Of a stretch of 64,000 nucleotides of DNA, positions 1 through 11,895 are shown in pieces. The DNA comes from Impatiens glandulifera (taxonomy: Eukaryota; Streptophyta; Magnoliopsida; Ericales; Balsaminaceae): assembly GCF_907164915.1 (NCBI RefSeq), contig NC_061862.1, positions 144,344,972 to 144,408,971 on the forward strand, written 5' to 3'. Each line of letters starts with the position of its first letter. Position 1 is the stretch's first letter. The translations under genes were made by a program, and so were the position numbers. The notes under the pieces were generated by a model. The model was not told the origin of the DNA and searched no databases. It saw only the letters and a list, made by a program, of their open reading frames with translations.

Positions 1-830
1 ATTCCGATTATCTTTGTAGCTTAAAGAACTCTTCCCATATATGCTCTCATTTTATTAGATCTCTTATTCCCTTTGATCTTGCTCATTTTGTCTCAATTAT
101 TTAGATTTTGCAGATCTATGACATGGCATAATTGTAAACATCCGACTGCATTCATTCGGTCTCGTTTGTAATATAATTCTAAGGTAAAAATACATATTAT
201 TGATTTAAGAGTTAACTAGTTAGATTTATGTTAGATTTTGTGTGAGTCTTTGTAGATTGAAGAGAGATCACTCACATAGCTTTTTTTTTGTGTGCGATTT
301 AGGTCATTAGTTAAGTTATCTTTCTCTTGCAATTTTTTGTTCTCTTATAATTCTCTTATTTATTCATTGGATATTAATTTCTCTTTGATTTGTTCATTAT
401 GTCTTTTGCAGATCTATGTTAGAAAATCATGAACATCCGGTTGCACCATATTTTCTCGTTACATACTATAGTTTCACGGTAACATATATTTTCGTTGATT
501 TAACTAGTCTCAACGAATTATATTCGTTTTTGTCTTCTTTAACCATGTCATATATATTTGATTGTTCTTATATTTCAACATTAACATTTATTTTGTATAG
601 ATTAAGGATTTGTAATGCTATATAACACCTATTAGGACATGATTTTTTTAAGTTCATAGATCCATCCATAAGTATTGTATTTCTTATAGCTGTAGTTTTT
701 GCAACAATAATATCTTGATGACTATAAATGATTATGCCTAATCAGTTACAAATTTTTCATTTTCTTTTTCAGATTTGTAATCACAATCAACCATTCTCCT
801 CTAAGATAAAAAAAGGTTAGTAGTTTCTCT
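1..830 (+). other. Possible small spliced transcript, alpha unit copy A
   Basis: No protein family is recognised. The stretch has several exon-like pieces, each opening with an acceptor followed by ATCTATG (about 113 and 412) or by ATTTGTAATC (about 772). The piece starting at the ATG of 416 reads MLENHEHPV and meets a GTAACAT donor near 480; an ORF runs through it to 625. A diverged copy of the same arrangement is present in the beta unit (about 6765 and 7668). It converges on the MBD-like gene on the other strand. It could equally be non-coding. The matching copy-B region is 21714-22540. Confidence 0.25.
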
Positions 831-1078
831 ATATTATTTTCAATGATTTAATTTAATACCAGTACATGATTTATAATCAAATAAAAATTGTTCAAATTTA
901 AACTAATAATGTTGATCAGCATTACAACTTTTGAAGAAAAAATCCAATTGGATTATGATCTAATCCAATTATAATGTTGGATAAGCACACACAGATCTAA
1001 TACAACTTTTATTGATAAATTATTTGTTCTAATTTAGAAATGAACCGTTCCAATCTTCCAACGAATAAATCCATTCCC

Positions 1079-2475
1079 CTAAAATATCTTCTTGTGAAGG
1101 TTCCATTTTCTCTTCTTCTCGATCGGTTCAGACGATTCTCCCTCATAAAGAACCTACAATTTTATTTATTTATAAGATATAAAAATTAAAACTATTTAAT
1201 TTTATGTTAATTAACTACAAATATTATAAGATTAATCAAGAATATATATATACTTACCATAGCATTGTCCAAACTCTTTCTCTTCTTCTCAATCGGTTTG
1301 GACGATTCTCCTTCATAAATAACCTATAATTTTATTTATTTATAAGATATAAGAATTAAAATTATTTAATTTTATGTTAATTAGCTACAAATATTATAAG
1401 ATCGAATTGAGAATATATATATACTTACCATAGCATTGTCCAAACTCTTTCTCTTCTTCTCAATCGGTTCAGACGATTCTCCTTCATAAATAACCTACAA
1501 TTTTATTTATTTATAAATATAAGAATTAAAATTATTTAATTTTATGTTAATTAACTACAAATAATATAAGTAATGGAATTGAGAATATATATATACATAC
1601 CATAGCATTGTTCAAACTGTTTTCACTTTTATATTTTTTTTCTGAAACAAGTGGCATTCTTGAGTACATTATGAAGTTTTGCACCTCTATGAAAGAACGG
1701 AATTTTCTAACTTTACGTTCATTATCGGCGTAATGATAGTAAAACTGTTTACAAAAATTATGTATTAGTCACATATTAATAAAAATATATAAAATTTAGT
1801 TTTAATTTAAAATCATATAATTGAATACCCAATCACATCTATTATCAATTCTATATTTTTTATTAATCCTCCATCCTTGAAGCCTTGTAAACAATACTGG
1901 TGATTGTTTTGCTTCCTACATTAATAAACCATATGTTTTATCAATAACAATATAACAAAATTAAAATAAAATAAACTTGTAATAAAATAATACCTCTTCC
2001 CTCCTTAGTAAAATATGCATGATGTCATCAGGGAGGAACAAATTTATAATTCTCGACCATATTTCTGTCATTGGTAGAAAAACACCTACTCTCACATATT
2101 CTTCCGTCTGTTAAAAAAATTAAATTAATTAACTAATAAATCGAATATAATTAGAATTGGTCTAAAATTCTGCCCTACAGTAAAAAAAAAATATCAATTT
2201 ACCGTGGTTTCGATAAAAATATTTTCGCGAACTTCACGGGGAAATTTTAGTCCAAAGTTTAAATCGAGATTCCCTTCCTCTCTTCGTTTATTACTTTGTC
2301 TTGATGTCAACTGGTTAGCATAAACAAATATGAACAAGAAAAACTAACAATTGAGATAAAAATACAAATCTAAAATTAATAAACTTACCCGAGTTTTCAA
2401 TAGGGTAATTCCCACCGGATAGTCTAAATATTGAACTTCAACTTCTTCACTTTCAATTTCACGGATCACAACCAT
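1079..2475 (-). CDS. Methyl-CpG-binding-domain-like nuclear protein, copy A (8 exons)
   Basis: Eight exons on the minus strand give a 248-residue frame: 2475-2389, 2310-2203, 2107-1994, 1915-1829, 1744-1601, 1494-1429, 1323-1258, 1153-1079. Every exon length is a multiple of three and every intron is GT-AG. The start ATG at 2475 opens MVVIREIE. Residues about 113-160 look like a methyl-CpG-binding domain: LQGW, a basic stretch, then FYYHY and KFRS followed by IEVQNFI, matching the family pattern GW...YY...(K)FRS..EV..(F/Y)L. Exons 6, 7 and 8 are tandem copies of one 22-codon exon, each carrying the basic run EKKRK, a plausible nuclear localisation signal. A one-base loss in exon 8 relative to copy B changes and shortens the C-terminus. 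The MBD call is by eye; the exon structure is firmer than the function. Confidence 0.6.
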
Positions 2476-2760
2476 TTTAAATTTGGTAGAAAGTATGTTT
2501 CGCAATAATTAAATTGATAAGATTGATGGTAAATGTAAAATAAACAGTGTTATTTATACACTTTAAAATTATCCCAACCACAATTTTATCAAATTTATAA
2601 CAACCCAATATTTGAAATTAATTATGTTAAATTTAATTTTCAGATCTTTTTTAGATTATAATTTCAATTTAAGGTATATGATATAGTGTATTAATTAAAG
2701 TTCTATTTATATTTCTGTAATGTTGAACCATTTATAATAATGTCTTATAAAATATATACC

Positions 2761-2794
<34 letters not shown>

Positions 2795-3190
2795 CAATTA
2801 TAAAATAAGGTTAATAATTTTCTAAAGAAAAAAAGTACATAAAAATAGTTTGAAATTTCTATCAAATGGTCAAATATGAGATAAGAAATAAATTGACAGT
2901 TATGTTTCGTCTCTTTTTACTTTATGAATATTAGTTAAATGCATTAACAAATATTTCAGTAATCTTTTTTCTGTTTTAAAAAATATTTATGTAATCTAGT
3001 CAAGTATATGTGAGGTAAGCTGGATATAATAAATCAAATATTCATCGTTCTTTTCTAATAAATCCGACTTATTTATTAAAAGTAAAAGTATATATTAATA
3101 AATAAATACTTTAACGTCCCACTTTCAGAATTTAAAATCTTAAGTTTGACTGAAACTTCTAGATTGTTTTATTTAACTAGCAAATATTGA
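1902..3190 (-). repeat. Long inverted repeat, left arm (copy A)
   Basis: The reverse complement of this arm matches about 3905-5113. It holds exons 1-3, the beginning of exon 4 and the upstream region of the minus-strand MBD-like gene. The outer end falls in exon 4 (minus-strand GGAAGCAAAACAAT against 5098-5112). Near the inner end GAAAGTGGG and the TATTTATTAATA stretch are shared. The spacer of about 700 bp holds no gene. Confidence 0.8.
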
Positions 3191-3904
3191 AAAGTGATTG
3201 TTAATAAAATTGATTCAGATTTTGATGATAAATCATTAATAAATTTATTTGAAATATATATATTTAAAAAAATAAAAAATTTCATTTTATTTTTATTTAT
3301 TTTTTTAATTAGTACAAGCATGAATGTGTCTAGTCAAATTTGAACCATTTACATATATTACTAAGCTTATACAAAAATGGACTAATATCTGTGCATAATA
3401 ATAAAAAAAATTATATATTTGATTTCAACTTAGCGGTAATTTAAGGCAAATTTTTACGCATTTAATTTAATTGAAAATCGAACTTTAACTTTTATTTTTT
3501 AGTATTGTATGCGGATTATTTTCCTTGTTTACACATTTAATTGTGTCTTAAAATTTGGACTAAATAGATTTTACGTGATTTCTTTCGATTTTTTTTTTTT
3601 AATTTGAAATCTCATTCTAATCTTATAGTTTATTTTTTAAGATAAAAAATTAATAGCTTCTCAGGATTGTTTTTAATCATTTAGTATAGAATTAGTACAT
3701 GATTAAAAAAAAATTATAAGGACTGATATTGATTAGGATTATACTTTTGAAAATAATCTTCAATTGGATTATGATCAAATACAATCAATGTTTGACCAGA
3801 AAAATTAAAAGCTTAATAATTTGATGTTTTGGAGGCTAAATACAACATTTATTTGATAAATTCGATTAATCTTATTCAAAATATATAATATATGGTAAAT
3901 AAAA
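3191..3904. other. Spacer between inverted-repeat arms, no gene seen
   Basis: This is AT-rich sequence with homopolymer runs and no ORF or recognisable element. The same spacer is in copy B (about 24915-25610), so the palindrome predates the 20-kb duplication. Confidence 0.6.
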
Positions 3905-4594
3905 TAGTCTAGAAAATAAAACAATCTAGAAGAATGATGAATATTTGAAAGTGGGCCGGCCCGTTAAAATATTTATTTATTAATATATATTTTTACTTTT
4001 AATAAATAAGTCGGATTTATTAGATAATAATAATGAATATTTGATTTACTTATACAGCATACCCTCATATCATATTTGACTAGATTACATAAATGTTTTT
4101 TAAAAAAGGAAAAAATATGAAATATTTTTAATGCATTTAACTAATACTCACACAGTAAAAAAGACTGAGAAATAGATGTCAAGTTATTTCTTATTTCAAA
4201 TTTGATCATTTGCTACAAATTTCAAACTATTTTTATGTAACTTTATTTTTTAAGAAATTATTAACCTTATTTTATTATAGATATATATATTTTCTTTTTA
4301 TAAAAATTGTATATATTTATTGGAAATTATAATAAATGGTTCAACATTACATAAATATAAATAGAACTTTAATTAATACACTATATCTTATTCCTTAAAT
4401 TGTAATTATAATTTAAAAAAGATCTGAAATTTTAATTTGACATAATTAATTTCAAATATTGAGTTGTTGTAAATTTTACAAAATTGTGTGTAGGATAATT
4501 TTAAAGTGTACAAATAATACTATATATATTTTACATTTACCATCTATCTAATCAATTTGTTTATTGTGAAACATATTTTTTACCAAATTTAAAA

Positions 4595-5113
4595 TATTTA
4601 GACTATTCGGTGGGAATTACCCTATTGAAAACTCGAGTAAGTTTATTAATTTTATATTTATATTTTTATCTTAATTGTTAGTTTTTCTTGTTCATATTTG
4701 TTTATGCTAACAGTTGACATCAAGACAAAGTAATAAACAAAGAGAAGAAGGGAATCTCGATGAAAACTTTAGACTAAAATTGCCCCGTGAAGTTCGCAAT
4801 AACATTTTTATCGAAACAACGGTATATCAATATTTTTTACTCGATGGAAGAATTTTAGACCAATTCAAATTATATTCAATTTATTAGTTAATTAATTTTT
4901 AACCGACTGAAGAATAGGTGAAAGTAAGTGTTTTTCTATACTGGTGATAGAGTTATGGTCGAGAATTATAAATTTCTTTCCTTGTGATGATATAATACAT
5001 ATTTTACTAAGGAGGGAAGATGTATTGTTTTATTACAAATTTATTTTATTTTAATTTTGTTATATTGTTATTGATAAAACTTATAGTTTATTAATGTAGG
5101 AAGCAAAACAATA
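4595..5113 (+). pseudogene. Truncated inverted copy of the MBD-like gene (copy A)
   Basis: This plus-strand remnant lies head-to-head with the gene at 1079-2475. Exon 1 has lost its start (deletion near 4594; the copy-B counterpart keeps it at 26290). Exon 2 at 4714-4821 keeps its splice borders and still encodes NNIFIETT. Exon 3 has premature stops, the first where the homologues read EEY. Similarity ends a few codons into exon 4 (GGAAGCAAAACAAT at about 5098-5112). Exons 5-8, with the YY/KFRS half of the MBD-like domain, are absent, so it cannot encode a working paralogue. Confidence 0.75.
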
Positions 5114-6420
5114 TATTTTTATTTAAATAACTTTTAATATTATATATTTTGTTAATTGTATGTTAAATTAACCTTTTATCTTATTTATTCAATATTTAAT
5201 TTAATAATTTATAAACACTATTTTACTATACAATAATATTCTAAACTAAAATAATAAATATTTATGAACTAATTTAAAAATGTCAAAGTATAATAAATTA
5301 TTTTTAAAAACTATACTATTTCTTAAATAATAATTCAATTATTATTTAACTATTATTAAAAATTATCTTAATATAATAAAATATTTTATGATAAAGATTT
5401 AACATCTACATTGACATCTTAGATTAATTATTTAATAAATATTATAATAATAGATTAATATATTTAAGATGATATTTTTGAGTGTGTTTTGTAGTGATAT
5501 TTTAAAACTATTAACTATTCTTATAAATATATATATAAATAAATTCATAAAATATAATAAATATATAATCGTATACAAACATTAAAATATAAATAATTAT
5601 TTTAGTATTATATTTTAATATGTTTTAATAATTTATTATTGTAATTTATAATATTATTGTTTAACAAAACATTTATGTTATTTTTTAAAATTATATTATA
5701 AAATTAAATATTGACGAAAAAAATTGAAATAAAAAAGTTTATTCAAAATATATTAAAATGAGTTAGAAAAATAAAACATTAAGACAATATTTAAATACAA
5801 ACTTATATTAAATATATTCAACTCACATTGTTAACTTTTTAAAGTGAGTGATTTAGATATTTCAAACTTAGTATATGGGCTAAAATTATACACTATGATA
5901 TGTAGGACAAAGTTTAAACTGAAAATAATTACCTTTTACTTTTATCTAAACTAAACTTATTCAAATACATTTTTATTCTCTAATTTTGTTTTATTTACTA
6001 TTAATTATTATCTTGTAATTCTGAAATTACTTTAAAAAAATATTAGTGTTAAAATATATTATTTTAAATTCTAAAAAATAAATGATTAATGATTAATTTT
6101 ATAAAGAGGAAAAATATATTATTATGGACTTAACAAAAATATATTATGGGCGAGTAATTTGAATAATCTTTATCCATAATTAACCTAATTCGAACTAAAC
6201 TCAAATATTGTACACAAATTATTAATTTGGATTTAGTTCAGTTTAAATTTGGATTGATTTTTTTGTAATGAAACAATATAGATCTTTTTCTATAAAAAAA
6301 TGTTAAAAACCAACTTGTAAATAAACGATGACGAACGCAAAATAAATATTTAGTCTCTCACTTGAAAGAAAATGGTATTTCTAGTAAATTTGTAATTAGG
6401 TTTACCATTTCTAGCAAAAT
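5114..6420. other. AT-rich intergenic stretch, no gene seen
   Basis: Extremely AT-rich sequence with no ORF or recognisable element. It is kept nearly unchanged in copy B (26858-28165). Confidence 0.6.
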
Positions 6421-7960
6421 TTTCACCTATATAGAGATGTAAATGATATCAATTTATCTCGCGTTATCTTAAATTGGGTTACCGACACATTTCTCTCTAT
6501 ACTCTTTTAGAAACAATGTGAGCGGCCATTTTTCTATGATATTTATATTGTACTATATTTCTTTGTTCTACGAATCTTTGGATCTACACTTCATCCATGG
6601 TTTTTCATTTTTTGTTGGATTATCTTCATTTTGTAAATTTATATTAGACCTTTGTAGATCTACTTTATTTGTACTTCCTTGTTTCTTATAATTCTTTATT
6701 TTTTATTTACTAGATCACTTATTCTCTTTAATGTTGTTCCTTATGTCTTAATTATCTATGTTTAGGAAACAGTGAATATCCAATCTATATTGTCTTGTTC
6801 CGGTAAAATATATATTTTTTTAAAAAATTTATTAATTTATGAGTAAATAGTTAAAGTGACTCTATTTTTATATTCCACTCATCTCACCAATTATATTGTT
6901 TATCTAATAATCGATTCAACACCTTATAAAAAAAATATACTTTTATTCTATTTCATCTCTTCAATAAAGGTTTCTTAAAGGTACATGTCATATTTGGTCG
7001 GTCTTACATTTATTTTAAGTTCTTAGATCCATCCATATGCATTTCATTTCTAGTAGTTTTAGTTTCTTCACCAATATATTGTCTTTCAATGTATTTGTCA
7101 TTATAATTATGAATATTTTTTCCATAATTTTTATAATTTCTGAAAAAGGTATGTTGGATGATTTGTTGCCGATATCGTGAAGATATAGGATGATAGTATC
7201 GTCTTTTAATTTTCTCTGGTGTGTTTAAATTTGGGTAAAATGTGTTTCATTTAAATTGAATGACTATAAATACATATTTGTTTAAAACAATATGAATTCC
7301 TATGGTTCTAATTTTTGTGTGACCCGTATTTAATCACTAGGTTAACGCACTCTTAGTTAGAACGTTTTTATTGGAAATCAAGTTGTTTGATATTTTTTAA
7401 ACTCCTTATTTTATTATTTTAGTGCTTTGATAATTATAATTTAAAATCTACCTTGGATAGAAGTCTAATTCATCTCTCTCAAATAAACAGAAATGTCTTT
7501 TCAAATCATAATTTTTTTTATATTCTCAATTTCTTTATTTGTTGTTTTAGTCTTTCAACTATATTTTCTGATTAAAAATAATTATAAATATCAGTTAGAA
7601 CTTTATCATTAAGTATTAATTTTTTTTACTATTGTTGTATTTTACATTGTTTCTTCTTTCATTTTTTTAGATTTATATTCACATCAAGATAAAAAGGTTA
7701 GTATCTTCTCTATATTATTTACAATAATTTACTTTTAAATTATTTAAAATTATGATCAAATAAAAATTATTCAATGAAATAATGTTGTTGAAGAAAAAAA
7801 TCAATTGGATTATGAGCTAATCCAAGTATAATGTTGGATAAGCAAAACAAATTTAATACAATATTTATTTGATATATTATTTGTTTTAAAATTCAAAAAT
7901 ACCAATAATATAGAATTTACTTTTAATTTAAAACCTTTAATTAAGTATAAATCTATGTTT
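6421..7960 (+). other. Beta unit 5' region, diverged relative of the alpha unit start
   Basis: A TATATAG at about 6428 is followed by a leader-like stretch that parallels 20500-20700: CGTTATCTTAAATTGGGTT here against CGTCTTATCTCAAATTAGG there, then TCCATTTTTCT-type sequence in both. Exon-like pieces near 6765 and 7668 parallel those at about 412 and 772. No protein can be assigned. About 155 bp (roughly 6945-7098) is missing from copy B. Confidence 0.35.
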
Positions 7961-7962
7961 AC

Positions 7963-8500
7963 CTTATCATTTTTTTTACTTTTATAGTTTCTATATGTTT
8001 TTTTTATCTTCCATCCTTGAAGCCTAGCAAACAATGCAATGGGTGGTTTCGTTTCCTACATGTTTTAAATCATATATTTTATCTAAAATAAAATTAAAGT
8101 GATTTTAAAAAACAAAAATAATAAAAATGAAATTAACTAGTAATAATATAATAATTCATCATTCCTTAGTAGAATATGCATGATTTCTTCTAAGAGGACA
8201 AAATTTATATGTCTAGACCATATTTCTTTCTTCAATAGGATAAGACTTACTTTGACACATTCTTCTCTATTAAAATAAATTGTTTTAGATATTTAATTTG
8301 TTAAAAAACTAAAAAGTAAAGAAATTATTTAACAAATAAATCTAATAATTTCAACCATTTGTCTAAAACTTTGTACGTAGAAGAGAAATACATTAATATA
8401 ACTTTGTTTGGATGAAAATGTTTTCATGAAAATCCCGTGGCAACTTAAAAGCAAGTTTTTCAACGATTTTCTCCTTTCAATCTACTCATTTAGTTTGGCG
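7963..8500 (-). pseudogene. Beta-unit MBD-like gene remnant, minus strand (copy A)
   Basis: This is a diverged relative of the gene at 1079-2475. The exon-4 equivalent, 8055-7963, is clean (acceptor TGTAG, donor GTAAAC) and encodes FARLQGWKIKK and then KKNDK, closer to a canonical MBD than the alpha copy. The exon-3 equivalent (about 8265-8155) reads EIWSRHINF and IMHILLRN, but the usual donor after it is gone. The exon-2 equivalent (about 8460-8390) reads FHENIFIQTK. Exon 1 was not found. I regard it as a pseudogene. Confidence 0.6.
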
Positions 8501-8587
8501 TACAGTGTTTAGAAACAATAAGTATGAAAAATCATTAATGTTTGTTTTAGTTGTCCATACTTATTTATTCTAATTAGTTGACGGCAA

Positions 8588-9260
8588 AAAAAAATGGTAA
8601 TTAAAATAGCGGAAAGCTCGATGAAAATGTTAAGAGTTTCACGAAAATATTTTCATCAAATTAACGTTTATTGGTATTTTTTCTTCCAACACAGTGTTAG
8701 ATAAATGTTACAAATTATAATATTAGATTTATTTGAACTAATTTCATTATTTTTATTTTTTTTAGCACACAAGAATATGTCAAAGTATGTCTTGTCTTAA
8801 TGATGACCGGGATTTGGTCTAGATATTTCAATTTCATCTTCTTTAAAGATATGATGCATGTTCTACTAAGGACGGGTTATGTATTATATTATTATTAGTT
8901 TATTTATTTTATTTTTGTTAAAATCATTTTAATTTTTTTTTTGGATAAAAAGACATTATTTACAAATGTATGAAGTGAACCCATCCATTATATTCTTTAC
9001 TAGGCTTAAAGAATGGAAAATAAGAAAAACACATAGAAAGATAAAAGTAAAATATGTGACAAAGTAAACTGTAACCTTATACTTAATTAAAGTTTTTAAA
9101 TTAATAAATTCTATATATTTTATTAATATGTGAATAGTTTTTTACAGTTTTACTATCATTATAATGATACTGAAAAGATATTTTGCGACCCATGGTGGTT
9201 TGCTGTTCAAGATCTTCTCTTAGGAATAGGGTTTGCTGGATTGGGAAGTTATTGCAGAAA
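8588..9260 (+). pseudogene. Beta-unit MBD-like gene remnant, plus strand (copy A)
   Basis: It lies head-to-head with the minus-strand remnant at 7963-8500, about 100 bp away. Pieces of exon 2 (FHENIFI-like, about 8637-8665), exon 3 (about 8771-8876, reading GIWSRYFNF and MMHVLLRT) and exon 5 (from 9148 after a clean TTACAG, reading FYYHYND) are recognisable. After FYYHYND the KFRS segment is replaced by unrelated sequence. No continuous frame can be built. Confidence 0.55.
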
Positions 9261-9630
9261 CAATATATATCTTCTAAAAGTTATGTTTTAAGTTTTCTTA
9301 GATTTATCCTCACTTCTAACGTAGCGGTAAGAAGAGGTGAATAACCCCAACTTAACTTGTGTCTTATCTTTATGTAATATTTGATCGGAGTCAGCTATGT
9401 AAAACCGAATCATAATCACTCCTGGAGTTGATGATATGATTATTTGACTCAAATTTTGCTACAAGTATGATGGGATTGACAACTTTTAATTAATAATGTT
9501 CTATATTTTCAGCATTTGTTAATATATTCTTCAGTATTATTTTTTTGCCAATTTAAATTATTTATTATGCAAATATATTGATTTTCAAATAAAAAACAGA
9601 GGTCATTTACATCAAATTTGAGGTGTTATT
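9261..9630. other. Flank before the LINE, no gene seen
   Basis: No ORF or motif is seen. The same sequence in copy B (31905-32267) runs straight through to the empty LINE site. Confidence 0.5.
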
Positions 9631-9646
9631 AAAAATTACTTTTGTT

Positions 9647-11520
9647 GGCTTTCAAAATAGATATCAAGAAAGTTTTCAACTCTGTTAGATGGGAAGCCAT
9701 TCGAGACTTTTTAGTTGTTTCTGTTTTTCCTATGATTTTTATTGATTGGATTATGTAGTTCGTTTCATCGTCCTGCTTTGTTGTTAGTGTCAATGGAGTC
9801 CACAGAGGCTATTTCAAGGGTAAAAACGGGGTAAGGCAAGGGGACCCCCCTCTTCTTACCTTTTCGTAGTTATCATGGCGATCTTTGAGAGAATCTTCGC
9901 GATGTTCCGAAAGAATCGTCCATACATCTTTCACCCATTCTGTGAGGTGGAGGAGGTAACCCATTTATGTTTTGCTGACGATTTGTTCATTCTAGCGCAC
10001 ACAGACATTGATTCTATTAAAACTATTAGGGCTGCACTAACGTTCTTTTCTGAGGTTACATGTTTAACTATTAATGAAAGTAAAAGTGTGACATTTTATA
10101 GAGGCATAAATGACGAAACGAAGCAGGACATCTTCAACATCATGGGCATCAAGGAAGGAAGTTTTCCCGTAAGGTACTTAAGAATTCCGTTAATCGCTAA
10201 GCAAATCGAGATCTCACACTACAAGCCGCTGATTGAAAAGGTAAAAAACACAATATCTGGATGGGAAGCAAAAAAAACTTTCTTATGCAGGGAGAATCGA
10301 ACTTATCAAAAACAGTGGTCATGGGCATAGTTGGCTACTGGGCGCAGCAAATGGTCATTCCGAAGAAGGTAATGAAGGAGCTCGATACACTGATGAGGAA
10401 CTTTATCTGGGGCAGTAGCGGAAGAGGAGAAAAAAAGTCAAATGGACCGCTCTCTACAAACCGAAGGACGAGGGAGGCATCGACTTGAAGAACTGTATCG
10501 AGTGGAACAAGGCTCTCACCTTCAAGCATTTGTGGGCTTTAGAGCGCAATTATGAGTCACTATGGATCAAATGGGTGCATACGAGGTTTATGAAATACGA
10601 AACCAGCATCTAGACCTGCAAAATTCATGAAGGTATGAGCTGGTCTCTAAAAACGATTCTTAAACTAAGAAGCTATATTGCAGATCTTTATGACATCTAG
10701 TTAAGGGATGGGAAAGGCACTCTATTCTGGCATGACCCCTGGTTCGAAAATCAGCCTATCATCCACAAGGAGGAGTTTCAAAATACCCGCATCAGAAGGG
10801 ACTACACAGAAGCGAAAATCAGAGACATTAAAGACGGAAATTGGGACTCACTCCTGAGAAGAAATCCAGAAGGACAGAGGATACTTGATCATATAAGTAA
10901 CATACAACTACATGACAGACCGGATATTCATGAATGGAAAGCTGAGGACAATGGGAAGTTGGTATCGAAGAAAATATGGGAGGTAACCCGGGAAAAAGCA
11001 CAGAAAGTAGAATGGACTCCTCTTGTATGGTCAACGAAGATTATCCCTAGACATCAGTTCATCCTATGGCTCGCATTCTGGGAAACTCAACACTCGTGAT
11101 CGTATCAGCAAGTATATGAATATCCCAAACACGAACTGTCTTCTATGTAGAGGAAATGAAGAAACCATAGATCACCTATTCGGGAGCTATTGTATTGCTT
11201 CAGAGCTTTGGGACAGATTCTATAAAAGCCTGAAGCTGATCAGTTTCCCGAGCGAATGGAATGAAATCAAAGATGCAGCACTACTCAAAGCCAAGGAAAA
11301 TAGATTTGCATCAATCATGTTCAAGTGCGGTTTGGAGCAGTGGTGTATAACATTTGACAAGAGCAGAATGCAAGGGTATATGACAGAACTCGCAGGAGCA
11401 TTGAAGAGTTATGGAAAGATATTGTATCGAATTGCAGCGCCCTCGCGGGAATGTGGACAAGAATTCCAAGCACGGAGAAGAACTGAAATATCTTTAAGAA
11501 CTGGATTTATCGTTTTTTAA
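9647..11520 (+). pseudogene. LINE ORF2 remnant: reverse transcriptase C-terminal half plus zf-RVT
   Basis: The start of the truncated element reads AFKIDIKKVFNSVRWEAI, the conserved block around the first catalytic aspartate of non-LTR reverse transcriptases. GVRQGDPP follows near 9830, then the catalytic FADD box in the frame 9875-10330. Frame changes near 10260-10330 and several stops break the region up to 11022. The frame 11023-11520 holds a zf-RVT-type C-terminus with NCLLCRGNEETIDHLF, the C..C....H pattern typical of plant L1 elements. The ORF1/gag part and the endonuclease are missing through 5' truncation. Not functional. Confidence 0.85.
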
Positions 11521-11710
11521 ACTCACTAGAATTGAAAGCATTGTAATCAGATAATTCATTTACGTTTTTAGCTTTTTAGCTTTGACTCAGAATGTTACGA
11601 CTTCAAAATCATTCTAGGACTGTCTAGAATGATCTCTTAAACTCGTGGGTTTTTTTTTCCATTTTTGGGAATTTTTAATGAAATGACGCTAAGTCGTTTT
11701 TCCAAAATAA
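9647..11710 (+). mobile_element. 5'-truncated L1-type LINE with 16-bp target duplication
   Basis: The element is flanked by perfect 16-bp direct repeats, AAAAATTACTTTTGTT, at 9631-9646 and 11711-11726. Copy B has a single copy at 32268-32283 with no insertion, so both ends are fixed directly. The 5' end starts inside the reverse transcriptase; the 3' end is a short A-rich tail. Truncation at the 5' end is what target-primed reverse transcription usually leaves. The insertion is younger than the 20-kb duplication, barring the unlikely case of a precise loss from copy B. Confidence 0.92.
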
Positions 11711-11895
11711 AAAAATTACTTTTGTTAGTTTAGCTATTTTAGTGGGTGATAAATACAGAAGTAATAAAAGTCTTTAAATACTAAAATAAAAAAGCTCAAA
11801 ACTTATATCATTTGAAAGAGATTCCTTCTCTTAAATGTTCATGTGGAGATGTAACACATAGGACCCAACTAACCATCCATGGACTAGAGCAGACC

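Noticed and set aside
416..625. Identical 69-codon ORFs at 416 and 22126 as a conserved small gene
   Set aside because: The identity is explained by the recent 20-kb duplication, and most of the frame lies past a likely splice donor. Only the first 20 or so codons could be an exon.
4540..5113. A second working MBD-like gene on the plus strand
   Set aside because: In copy A exon 1 is deleted, exon 3 has stops, and exons 4-8 are missing; copy B is similarly broken in exon 3.
1902..5113. The inverted repeat as terminal inverted repeats of a Mutator-like transposon
   Set aside because: The arms end inside exon 4 of a gene, no 9-bp target duplication was seen at the outer ends, and no transposase is present.
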